Origin: Streptomyces bikiniensis
GTDB taxonomy: Bacteria > Actinomycetota > Actinomycetes > Streptomycetales > Streptomycetaceae
Assembly (NCBI GenBank): GCA_000716465.1
Contig: JNWL01000017.1
Coordinates: forward strand, 1-64,000
Direction: 5' to 3'
Length of the DNA: 64,000 bases
Position numbers and translations under genes: made by a program. Position 1 is the first letter of the stretch, and every line of letters starts with the position of its first letter. Below the pieces are notes generated by a model that was given only the letters and a program-made list of their open reading frames with translations, did not search any database and was not told the DNA's origin. This document shows positions 1 to 7,626 of the stretch, piece by piece.

Positions 1-29
1 CTCCGGGCTTTTCCCTTCGGTCTTGCGTC

Positions 30-128
30 TCCGACTCTATCAGATCTTTCCGACCCGATTTCCTCGGTGCTTTCCGGTCCCTTTCGCTTTCGCTCCGGGG
101 GCCTTTCGGCGTTTCCGACTTTATCAGA
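30..128. repeat. Dispersed direct repeat in the spacer downstream of rnj
   Basis: Two copies of a 15-base motif, tccgactNtatcaga, lie at 30-44 and 114-128, differing at one base. Each copy is preceded some bases upstream by ctccggg and followed by a gatttcc stretch, so a longer diverged duplication is likely. Positions 1-281 hold no convincing gene; the short open frame at 67-264 has no ribosome site or recognisable family. Function unknown. Confidence 0.6.
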
Positions 129-220
129 AGTTCTGAGTCGGATTTCCCGCCTCCCGTTCGGCCTTCCGGGCGCACGTCGGCGCCGGGGCTTCCCGTTCTG
201 GCGGAGCCGTAAACGTACTG

Positions 221-258
221 GAGCGGGGCGCCCCGATGCAAATCGAGGGGCCCCGCTC
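221..258 (-). terminator. Hairpin terminator after rnj
   Basis: Arms at 221-234 (gagcggggcgcccc) and 247-258 (ggggccccgctc) pair with a small bulge around an A-rich loop, 24 bases past the rnj stop codon. Its position fits an intrinsic-type terminator, though a U tract is weak, as is usual in Streptomyces. Confidence 0.65.
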
Positions 259-281
259 AAGTAACGCGCTGGTCAGGCCTG

Positions 282-1967
282 TCAGACCTCCACGACGACC
301 GGGAGGATCATCGGGCGCCGGCGGTAGGTGTCGGAGACCCACTTGCCGACCGTGCGGCGGATCAGCTGCTGGAGCTGGTGGGCGTCGACGACGCCGTCCT
401 GGAAGGACTTGTTGAGCGCCTGGTCGATCTTCGGGAGCACCGCGTCGAAGGCGGAGTCCTCGATGCCGGAGCCGCGGGCGTGGACGTTCGGTCCGCCGAC
501 GATCTTGCCGGTGGAGGAGTCGACCACGACGAAGACCGAGATGATGCCCTCCTCGCCGAGGATCCGGCGGTCCTTGAGGGAGGACTCGGTGACGTCGCCG
601 ACCGAGAGGCCGTCGACGTACACGTAACCCGCCTGGACCTTGCCGGTGATCCGGGCGCGGCCGTCGACCAGGTCGACCACGACGCCGTCCTCGGCGATGA
701 CGATGTGGTCCTTGGGGATGCCCGTCATCGCGCCGAGCTCGGCGTTGGCGCGCAGGTGGCGCCATTCGCCGTGGACCGGCATGAGGTTCCTGGGCCGGCA
801 GATGTTGTAGAAGTACAGCAGCTCGCCGGCCGAGGCGTGGCCCGAGACGTGGACCTTGGCGTTGCCCTTGTGGACGACGTTCGCGCCCCAGCGGGTCAGG
901 CCGTTGATCACGCGGTAGACCGCGTTCTCGTTGCCCGGGATCAGGGAGGACGCCAGGATCACGGTGTCGCCGGGGACGATCCGGATCTGGTGGTCGCGGT
1001 TGGCCATGCGGGACAGGGCCGCCATCGGCTCGCCCTGGGAACCCGTGCAGACGAGCACGACCTCGTCGTCCGGCAGGTCGTCGAGGGTCTTCACGTCCAC
1101 GACGAGGCCGGCCGGGACCCGGAGGTAGCCCAGGTCGCGGGCGATGCCCATGTTGCGGACCATCGAGCGGCCGACGAAGGCGACCCGGCGCCCGTACTCG
1201 TGGGCGGCGTCGAGGATCTGCTGGATGCGGTGCACGTGGCTGGCGAAGCTGGCCACGATGATGCGCTTCGGGGCGTTCGCGAAGACGGTCCGGAGGACAT
1301 TGGAGATGTCCCGCTCCGGCGGGACGAAGCCCGGGACCTCGGCGTTCGTGGAGTCGGAGAGCAGGAGGTCGATGCCCTCCTCGCTGAGCCGCGCGAACGC
1401 GTGCAGGTCGGTGAGGCGCCCGTCCAGCGGCAGCTGGTCCATCTTGAAGTCGCCGGTGGCGACGACCATGCCCGCGGGGGTGCGGACCGCGACGGCGAGC
1501 GCGTCCGGGATGGAGTGGTTGACCGCGACGAACTCGCAGTCGAACGCGCCCAGGACCTCCCGGTCGCCCTCCTTCACCTCAAGGGTGTAGGGGCGGATGC
1601 GGTGCTCCTGGAGCTTGGCCTCGATCAGGGCGAGGGTCAGCTTGGAGCCGATCAGCGGGATGTCCGGCTTGAGCCGGAGCAGGTAGGGGACGGCACCGAT
1701 GTGGTCCTCGTGGCCGTGCGTGAGCACGATGCCCTCGATGTCGTCGAGGCGGTCCCGGATGATGGTGAAGTCCGGGAGGATCAGGTCGATGCCGGGCTGC
1801 TCCTCCTCGGGGAAGAGGACGCCGCAGTCGACGATGAGCAGGCGGCCGTCGAATTCGAAGACCGTCATGTTGCGGCCGATCTCGCCGAGGCCGCCGAGCG
1901 GGATGACGCGCAGGGCGCCCTTGGGCAGCTTCGGCGGGGCGCCGAGTTCGGGATGCGGATGACTCAA
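282..1967 (-). CDS. rnj: Ribonuclease J
   Basis: Metallo-beta-lactamase/beta-CASP ribonuclease of 561 residues, acting in the cytoplasm on mRNA turnover and rRNA maturation as a 5'-3' exo- and endonuclease. The zinc motif HGHEDH is at residues 84-89, and GSTGSQGEP-like and HVSGHAS segments of the beta-CASP core follow. I chose the TTG at 1967 because GAGGAGAG lies just before it and the protein then begins SHPHPELGAPP, giving 561 residues, the length I recall for Streptomyces RNase J; the longer ATG-start frame adds an unlikely Arg-rich leader. It lies 135 bases downstream of dapA on the same strand and may be co-transcribed. Confidence 0.95.
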   Translation of the reverse strand: MSHPHPELGAPPKLPKGALRVIPLGGLGEIGRNMTVFEFDGRLLIVDCGVLFPEEEQPGIDLILPDFTIIRDRLDDIEGIVLTHGHEDHIGAVPYLLRLKPDIPLIGSKLTLALIEAKLQEHRIRPYTLEVKEGDREVLGAFDCEFVAVNHSIPDALAVAVRTPAGMVVATGDFKMDQLPLDGRLTDLHAFARLSEEGIDLLLSDSTNAEVPGFVPPERDISNVLRTVFANAPKRIIVASFASHVHRIQQILDAAHEYGRRVAFVGRSMVRNMGIARDLGYLRVPAGLVVDVKTLDDLPDDEVVLVCTGSQGEPMAALSRMANRDHQIRIVPGDTVILASSLIPGNENAVYRVINGLTRWGANVVHKGNAKVHVSGHASAGELLYFYNICRPRNLMPVHGEWRHLRANAELGAMTGIPKDHIVIAEDGVVVDLVDGRARITGKVQAGYVYVDGLSVGDVTESSLKDRRILGEEGIISVFVVVDSSTGKIVGGPNVHARGSGIEDSAFDAVLPKIDQALNKSFQDGVVDAHQLQQLIRRTVGKWVSDTYRRRPMILPVVVEV

Positions 1968-2046
1968 AAGACTCTCCTCACCACGCGCGCCACGTACCCC
2001 CTGGCACGTGGCGCGCATGACAATCGTGCACTTGCTGTTGTGGGTT

Positions 2047-2093
2047 TTCAGTTGTCGAACGTCTTCAGTTGTCGAGACCTTGTTCAGTTGTGA
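2047..2093. repeat. Triple ttcagttgt repeat between dapA and rnj
   Basis: The nonamer ttcagttgt occurs at about 2047-2055, 2064-2072 and 2083-2091, with starts 17 and 19 bases apart; the first two continue with cga. The spacer is clearly AT-richer than its surroundings. It lies in the leader of rnj (minus strand reads ACAACTGAA). It could be a regulator array or an RNA element; no family recognised. Confidence 0.6.
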
Positions 2094-2102
2094 AGTCCGT
2101 TG

Positions 2103-3002
2103 TCAGAGTTCTACCCCGCCGACGGCCAGATCGACCTTGAGCTGGTCCGTCTCCTGGGGGGAGAGTTCCACGAGCGGCAGCCGGAGCGGTCCTGCCGGAA
2201 GCCCCTGGAGGGCGAGGGCGGCCTTGGTGGTCATGACGCCCTGGGTGCGGAACATGCCGGTGTAGACCGGGAGCAGCTTCTGGTGGATCTCGGTGGCCTT
2301 CTGGACCTCGCCGCCCAGGTGGGCTTCGAGGAGGGCGCGGAGCTCCGGGGTCACGACGTGGCCCACGACGGAGACGAAGCCGCAGGCGCCCACGGAGAGC
2401 AGCGGCAGGTTGAGCATGTCGTCGCCGGAGTACCAGGCGAGGCCGGAGCGGGCGATGGCCCAGCTCGCGCGGCCGAGGTCGCCCTTGGCGTCCTTGTTGG
2501 CCACGACGCGCGGGTGCTCGGCGAGGCGGACGATCGTCTCGGTGTCGATCGGGACGCCGCTGCGGCCGGGGATGTCGTAGAGCATCACCGGGAGGCCGGT
2601 GGCGTCGGCGATGGCCGAGAAGTGCCGGTACAGGCCCTCCTGCGGGGGCTTGTTGTAGTACGGCGTGACGGCGAGGAGGCCGTGGGCGCCGTCGCGCTCG
2701 GCCGTGCGGGCGAGTTCGATCGAGTGGTGGGTGTCGTTGGTGCCGATGCCGGCGACGACGTGGGCGCGGTCGCCGACGGCCTCCAGGACCGCTCGTACCA
2801 GCTCCGATTTCTCCGCGTCGCTGGTGGTGGGGGACTCGCCGGTGGTCCCGTTGATGACGAGGCCGTCGTTGCCCGCGTCCACCAGGTGGGTGGCGAGCCG
2901 CTGGGCGCCGTCGAGGTCGAGTGCGCCGTCCGCCGTGAAGGGCGTGACCATGGCGGTGAGGACCCGCCCGAAGGGGGTCTGCGGAGTGGAGATCGGAGCC
3001 AT
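2103..3002 (-). CDS. dapA: 4-hydroxy-tetrahydrodipicolinate synthase
   Basis: Condenses pyruvate with aspartate semialdehyde, the first committed step to diaminopimelate and lysine. The 299-residue TIM-barrel protein shows the GTTGESPT phosphate/substrate loop (residues 52-59), Tyr142 in LYDIPGR, and the Schiff-base lysine about residue 170 in VVANKDAKGD. I use the ATG at 3002, giving MAPISTPQTPFG; a GTG three codons earlier would put a rare TTA codon in the leader and is less likely. It sits downstream of thyX on the same strand, separated by a hairpin. dapB is 2.5 kb away, so lysine genes are scattered rather than in one operon. Confidence 0.95.
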   Translation of the reverse strand: MAPISTPQTPFGRVLTAMVTPFTADGALDLDGAQRLATHLVDAGNDGLVINGTTGESPTTSDAEKSELVRAVLEAVGDRAHVVAGIGTNDTHHSIELARTAERDGAHGLLAVTPYYNKPPQEGLYRHFSAIADATGLPVMLYDIPGRSGVPIDTETIVRLAEHPRVVANKDAKGDLGRASWAIARSGLAWYSGDDMLNLPLLSVGACGFVSVVGHVVTPELRALLEAHLGGEVQKATEIHQKLLPVYTGMFRTQGVMTTKAALALQGLPAGPLRLPLVELSPQETDQLKVDLAVGGVEL

Positions 3003-3035
3003 GGGTAACACGCTACTCGCTGCTCAGCGCCGGGT

Positions 3036-3050
3036 GTCCCCCTGGGGGAC
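3036..3050. promoter_or_regulatory. Perfect palindrome upstream of dapA
   Basis: gtccccctgggggac is a perfect 7-base dyad around one central base, 34-48 bases upstream of the dapA start. It is a candidate operator or small RNA hairpin in the dapA leader; no known regulator box is recognised. Confidence 0.35.
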
Positions 3051-3063
3051 GGGAGAAAGGGAG

Positions 3064-3101
3064 CCCGGCGCTGCCTGCTCGGGGGTTCAGACAGCGCCGG
3101 G
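3064..3101 (-). terminator. Hairpin terminator between thyX and dapA
   Basis: cccggcgctg (3064-3073) and cagcgccggg (3092-3101) form a perfect 10-bp stem. On the minus strand it follows thyX and is succeeded by a pyrimidine-rich stretch (CTCCCTTTC), so it probably ends the thyX transcript ahead of the dapA promoter. Confidence 0.7.
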
Positions 3102-3192
3102 TCCGTTTGATCAGCCTAGATGAACTTCGTGAAACGTCGCAATACGGACACTTCGCGTCACGAGTCGGACATGTGTGCCCCACGGACGTGCG

Positions 3193-3933
3193 CTACGGGG
3201 CCACGCGCCCGTTCTTGTTGAAGGCGGCGTGGGTCAGCGGCATCAGCCGGGCCCAGTGCTCCTCCATCTTCTCGCCGACCATCTCGATCTCCCGCTGCGG
3301 GAAGGACGGGACGGCGGCCAGCTCGTGCTGGGTGCGCAGGCCCAGGAAGTGCATGAGCGAGCGCGCGTTGCAGGTGGCGTACATCGAGGAGAAGAGGCCG
3401 ACCGGAAGGACCGAACGGGCGACCTCGCGGGCGACACCGGCGGCCAGCATCTCCTGGTACGTCTCGTAGGCCTTCCGGTACGAGTCCTCCATCGTGCGGG
3501 TGACCAGGTCGTGCTGCTCCCGGGTGCCCTCGACGAAGACGTACTTGCCGGGGCGGCCCTCCTGGACGAGCTTGCGGGAGGCGTCGGGGACGTAGAAGAC
3601 CGGCTGGAGCTCCCTGTAGCGGCCCGACTCCTCGTTGTACGACCAGCCCACGCGGTGCCGCATGAACTCGCGGAACACGAAGATGGGGGCGCTGACGAAG
3701 AAGGTCATCGAGTTGTGCTCGAACGGGCTGCCGTGGCGGTCGCGCATCAAGAAGTTGATGAGGCCCTTCGAGCGCTCCGGGTCCTTCTGGAGCTCTTCGA
3801 GGGACTGCTCGCCCGCCGTGGAGACCCGGGCGGCCCACAGGACGTCGGAGTCGGCCGCCGCGCTCTTGACCAGGTCGACGGTGACGTCGCTCCGGAAGTC
3901 GATCTTCACGTTCTCGGTGGGGCTGTCGCTCAC
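3193..3933 (-). CDS. thyX: FAD-dependent thymidylate synthase ThyX
   Basis: Makes dTMP from dUMP with methylene-tetrahydrofolate and a reduced flavin. The 246-residue protein carries the ThyX signature as RHRVGWSYNEESGRY, in which three residues rather than the usual two separate RHR from the Ser. The GTG at 3933 is preceded by GGAAGGA and gives the start MSDSPTENVK; the open frame extends far upstream but that extension overlaps the divergent gene and has no family features. It is followed by its own hairpin and then dapA. Confidence 0.95.
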   Translation of the reverse strand: MSDSPTENVKIDFRSDVTVDLVKSAAADSDVLWAARVSTAGEQSLEELQKDPERSKGLINFLMRDRHGSPFEHNSMTFFVSAPIFVFREFMRHRVGWSYNEESGRYRELQPVFYVPDASRKLVQEGRPGKYVFVEGTREQHDLVTRTMEDSYRKAYETYQEMLAAGVAREVARSVLPVGLFSSMYATCNARSLMHFLGLRTQHELAAVPSFPQREIEMVGEKMEEHWARLMPLTHAAFNKNGRVAP

Positions 3934-4107
3934 CAGCGGTCCTTCCAGTCGGGGTGCAGCCGCCCACTTTAACGAGGGGCCGAGGGCAGATCCGCCGCAG
4001 GTCGGACCCCCTCCTACCGGAGGACTACATTCGGCCGGTTTGGTGAAATCCTTGACGAAAACGGGCACCGAAAGACCGGTTCTGTCGTCTGTACCTGTGA
4101 AGCACGA

Positions 4108-4139
4108 CGACACACGAGTGCGTCGACACACGAGTGCGA
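4108..4139. repeat. Two-copy 16-bp tandem repeat in the leader of the 79-residue gene
   Basis: cgacacacgagtgcgt (4108-4123) is followed directly by cgacacacgagtgcga (4124-4139), then cgac. The pair lies between a possible TTGACG -35 element (4052-4057) and the ribosome site AGGAG (4147-4151). It may be a protein-binding direct repeat or a recent duplication. Confidence 0.65.
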
Positions 4140-4161
4140 CGACCCGAGGAGAGTGGACCTG

Positions 4162-4401
4162 ATGCTGCGCCGGCGAGAGCCCGTACCGTTCGCGTTCGTC
4201 GCGGAGGCCGACAGCTTTCGCAGTAACGTCACTCCACCGCCCCGGGAGCGCCTCAACGCCTCGCAGCTCGTGGGCCGCACCCTGCTCGGACTGACCGTCG
4301 TGGCCGGTCTCGTCGGGTCGCTGGTCCTCGGGATGCCCTCGCTCCAGTCGGGCGACTCGGCCACTCGTCAGCAGCAGTCCGAGGCCTCCGACAACCGCTG
4401 A
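4162..4401 (+). CDS. Small single-span membrane protein, unknown function
   Basis: A 79-residue protein beginning MLRRREPVPFAF. It has a basic/charged N-terminal half, one hydrophobic segment (about residues 39-60, LVGRTLLGLTVVAGLV then GSLVLGM) and a polar Ser/Gln tail, so a single-pass membrane protein is likely. ATG 4162 is preferred over GTG 4153 because the AGGAG at 4147-4151 is properly spaced only from the ATG. It is divergent from thyX and lies 54 bases upstream of a PH-domain membrane protein, suggesting a two-gene unit. I do not recognise a named family; conservation at this position in Streptomyces is from memory. Confidence 0.8.
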   Translation: MLRRREPVPFAFVAEADSFRSNVTPPPRERLNASQLVGRTLLGLTVVAGLVGSLVLGMPSLQSGDSATRQQQSEASDNR

Positions 4402-4455
4402 GGTAGCCTCACCGGGCATCGCCCCTTCGAGCGTGCTTGTGAGTGAGGATCTGTC

Positions 4456-5019
4456 GTGCCCCTGCCCTTTCTGACGGCCGACCGTGCTTTTGACGCGAAC
4501 GACCAGGTCGCCCTGCCGTTCGACGACCACGACCAGTGGCGTCGTCCGTACCGGCCGGGGTCCTGGCGGGTCGGGGCGGCGGCGCTTTCGCTGCTGCTCG
4601 CCTCCTTCGTCCTCCTCGCCGCGGTGATCATCGCCGCGGCGGGCTCCGTCGGCGGCGCGGCCGTCACCTTCGGCATCGCCGGGGGCGTCATCGCGGCCAC
4701 CCTGCGGGCGCTGCGGATGGGCACCTGGGTGAGCCGGGCCGGGGTGCGCCGCGTGGGCTTCCTCTCGACCGTCACCGTGCCGTGGGCCAAGGTGACCTCC
4801 GTGCGGACCGTCCAGCAGCCGGTGCGCTGGCTGGGGCTTCCCCGCACCGTCCAGGGCCAGGCCCTGGTGCTCGGCCGGCAGGGCGGTGAGCAGCTGGTGC
4901 TGCTCACCGACCACAGCGCCGACTTCCTCTCCCGGGTCGAGGCCTTCGACCGGGCGGCCGACACGGTCGAGGCCTGGAACGCCGAGTACGGCACGGCCCC
5001 GGTCGCCGCTACGCGCTGA
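4456..5019 (+). CDS. PH-domain-like membrane protein
   Basis: A 187-residue protein with two hydrophobic segments close together (about residues 40-65 and 70-85) followed by a domain of the bacterial PH (YdbS/YokE) type, with the typical segment WVSRAGVRRVGFLSTVTVPWAKVTSV and a Leu/Val strand pair VQGQALVLGRQGGEQLVLLT. It is probably an inner-membrane protein with a cytoplasmic PH-like domain. The start is GTG with GAGGA upstream. Its 3' end overlaps the convergent downstream gene by 11 bases. No specific role can be assigned. Confidence 0.8.
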   Translation: MPLPFLTADRAFDANDQVALPFDDHDQWRRPYRPGSWRVGAAALSLLLASFVLLAAVIIAAAGSVGGAAVTFGIAGGVIAATLRALRMGTWVSRAGVRRVGFLSTVTVPWAKVTSVRTVQQPVRWLGLPRTVQGQALVLGRQGGEQLVLLTDHSADFLSRVEAFDRAADTVEAWNAEYGTAPVAATR

Positions 5020-5461
5020 CCGGGCGCCCCTCGTGGAGCGCGATGGCCCGCTGCATCGCCTTGCGGGCCCTGGGGGTGTCGCGGGCGTCGTGGTAGGCGA
5101 CCGCGAGCCGGAACCAGCAGCGCCAGTCCTCGGGCGAGTCCTCCGTCTCGGCCTTGCGCCGGGCGAAGACCTCGTCGGCCGAGTCGCGGTCGATCCGGCC
5201 GCCCGCCGTGCGCTTCAGCTCGTCGACGGGCAGACCGCCCTCCGCCTCCAGCTCGGCGGCGAGGCGGTTCGCCCGGCGCGCGAAGCGGGTGTTCTTCCAG
5301 AGGAACCAGCCGCCGACCAGGGGCAGCAGGAACGCCACCGCGCCCATGCCCATGGCGGCCGGTTCGCCCGTGAGGAGCAGCAGGACGCCCTCCATCGCCA
5401 CCACGCCGAAGACGAGCACGAGCACGGTGGCGAGGAAGACGTACGTGATCTTTCCGCCCAT
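5009..5461 (-). CDS. Two-span membrane protein with a TPR-like C-terminus
   Basis: A 150-residue protein starting MGGKITYVFLAT. Two transmembrane segments (about residues 5-30 and 38-55) are followed by a charged helical region with one tetratricopeptide-like repeat (WRCWFRLAVAYHDARDTPRA, then the helix KAMQRAIALHEG). Its ATG lies 5 bases after the dapB stop codon, so it is very probably co-transcribed and coupled to dapB. The tail overlaps the convergent PH-domain gene. No named family is assigned; a membrane-anchored scaffold is an inference only. Confidence 0.8.
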   Translation of the reverse strand: MGGKITYVFLATVLVLVFGVVAMEGVLLLLTGEPAAMGMGAVAFLLPLVGGWFLWKNTRFARRANRLAAELEAEGGLPVDELKRTAGGRIDRDSADEVFARRKAETEDSPEDWRCWFRLAVAYHDARDTPRARKAMQRAIALHEGRPVSA

Positions 5462-5466
5462 GGCCG

Positions 5467-6228
<762 letters not shown>

Positions 6229-6246
6229 TTAAGGGGGACTCGTGGG

Positions 6247-7626
6247 TCAGGAGACCGCTCGCTGGAGGCGGTCGGCCTGCTTGTCCTTCAGCGGGCCGAT
6301 CACCGAGAGCGAGGGCCGCTGCTCCAGTACATCGCGGGCGACCTCCCGGACCTCGTCCGGGGTGACGGCGGCTATCCGGGCCAGCATGTCGTCGACCGAC
6401 ATCTGGCTGCCCCAGCACAGCTCGCTCTTGCCGATGCGGTTCATCAGGGCGCCGGTGTCCTCCAGGCCGAGCACCGTGGAACCGGAGAGCTGGCCGACGG
6501 CACGGCGGATCTCCTCGTCCGTGAGGCCGTCGGAGGCGACCTTGTGGAGCTCTTCCCGGCAGATCTTCAGGACGTCGTGGACCTGGCCGGGCCGGCAGCC
6601 CGCGTACACCCCGAAGAGGCCGCAGTCGGCGAAGCCCGAGGTGTACGAGTACACGCTGTAGGCCAGGCCGCGCTTCTCGCGGACCTCCTGGAAGAGGCGG
6701 GAGGACATGCCGCCGCCGAGGGCGGTGTTCAGCACGCCGAGGGCCCAGCGGCGCTCGTCGGTGCGGGCCAGGCCCGGCATGCCCAGGACCACGTGGGCCT
6801 GCTCGGTCCTGCGGTTCAGGAGCTCGACGCGGCCCGCCGCGCGCAGGGTGCGGCGGCCGTCGCGGGGGGCGACGGGGACGGCGTCGGTGTGCCCGAGGGC
6901 GCCGGCCTTCTCGAAGGCGCGGCGGACCTGGCGCACCACCGTGGCGTGGTCGACGTTGCCGGCGGCGGCGACGACCAGGTGGGTCGGGTCGTAGTGCTTC
7001 TTGTAGAAGCGGGCGATCTGGCTCCGGGTGAGCGCGTTAACGGTGTCGACGGTGCCGAGGACCGGGCGGCCCAGCGGGGTGTCGCCGAACATCGTCTGCG
7101 CGAACAGCTCGTGCACGACGTCGCCGGGGTCGTCCTCGGTCATCGCGATCTCTTCGAGGATGACGCCGCGTTCGGCGTCCACGTCCTCGTCGAGGATGAG
7201 CGAGCCGGTGAGCATGTCGCAGACGACGTCGATCGCGAGCGGCAGGTCGGTGTCGAGGACCCGGGCGTAGTAGCAGGTGTACTCCTTCGCCGTGAAGGCG
7301 TTCATCTCGCCGCCGACCGCGTCGATCGCGGCGGAGATGTCGAGGGCGGACCGCTTGCGGGTGCCCTTGAAGAGGAGGTGCTCCAGGTAGTGGGTGGCGC
7401 CGTTGAGTGCCGGGGTCTCGTCGCGGGAGCCGACGTGCGCCCAGATGCCGAAGGTGGCGGAGCGCACGGAGGGGAGGGTCTCGGTGACGATGCGGAGGCC
7501 GCCGGGGAGGGTCGTGCGGCGGACCGTGCCGATGCCGTCCTTGCCCGGGAGAAGCGTTTGGGTACGGGCGACGGCCCGCCCCTCCGAAGAGGGGCGGGCC
7601 GTCGCGCGGGGACTACGGGACGTCAC
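6247..7626 (-). CDS. M16 family zinc metallopeptidase
   Basis: A 459-residue peptidase of the mitochondrial-processing-peptidase/PqqL-like family. The inverted zinc motif HYLEH is in the segment [15 protein letters not shown], with the downstream Glu in GVILEEIAM; an M16 C-terminal domain follows ([21 protein letters not shown]). The GTG start at 7626 overlaps the pnp stop as GTGA, which indicates translational coupling to PNPase. The 459-residue length equals what I recall for the S. coelicolor neighbour of pnp. Substrates are unknown; the link to pnp is positional. Confidence 0.9.
   Translation of the reverse strand: MTSRSPRATARPSSEGRAVARTQTLLPGKDGIGTVRRTTLPGGLRIVTETLPSVRSATFGIWAHVGSRDETPALNGATHYLEHLLFKGTRKRSALDISAAIDAVGGEMNAFTAKEYTCYYARVLDTDLPLAIDVVCDMLTGSLILDEDVDAERGVILEEIAMTEDDPGDVVHELFAQTMFGDTPLGRPVLGTVDTVNALTRSQIARFYKKHYDPTHLVVAAAGNVDHATVVRQVRRAFEKAGALGHTDAVPVAPRDGRRTLRAAGRVELLNRRTEQAHVVLGMPGLARTDERRWALGVLNTALGGGMSSRLFQEVREKRGLAYSVYSYTSGFADCGLFGVYAGCRPGQVHDVLKICREELHKVASDGLTDEEIRRAVGQLSGSTVLGLEDTGALMNRIGKSELCWGSQMSVDDMLARIAAVTPDEVREVARDVLEQRPSLSVIGPLKDKQADRLQRAVS

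Noticed and set aside
67..264. Small open frame at the left edge
   Set aside because: No ribosome site, basic low-complexity product, and it runs through the rnj terminator and repeat.
378..2093. Long antisense open frame opposite rnj (and similar long frames opposite dapA, dapB, the M16 protease, pnp and infB)
   Set aside because: High GC keeps antisense frames open; these translate to Asp/Val/Gly/Ala-Arg-rich sequence without family motifs, and the opposite strand encodes recognisable enzymes.
3003..3011. GTG start of dapA with a TTA codon (possible bldA control)
   Set aside because: ATG 3002 gives the recalled Streptomyces N-terminus; the TTA would lie in the untranslated leader.
3934..4914. 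N-terminal extension of ThyX by over 300 residues
   Set aside because: It overlaps two genes on the other strand, lacks family features, and the GTG at 3933 has a good ribosome site and gives the expected length.
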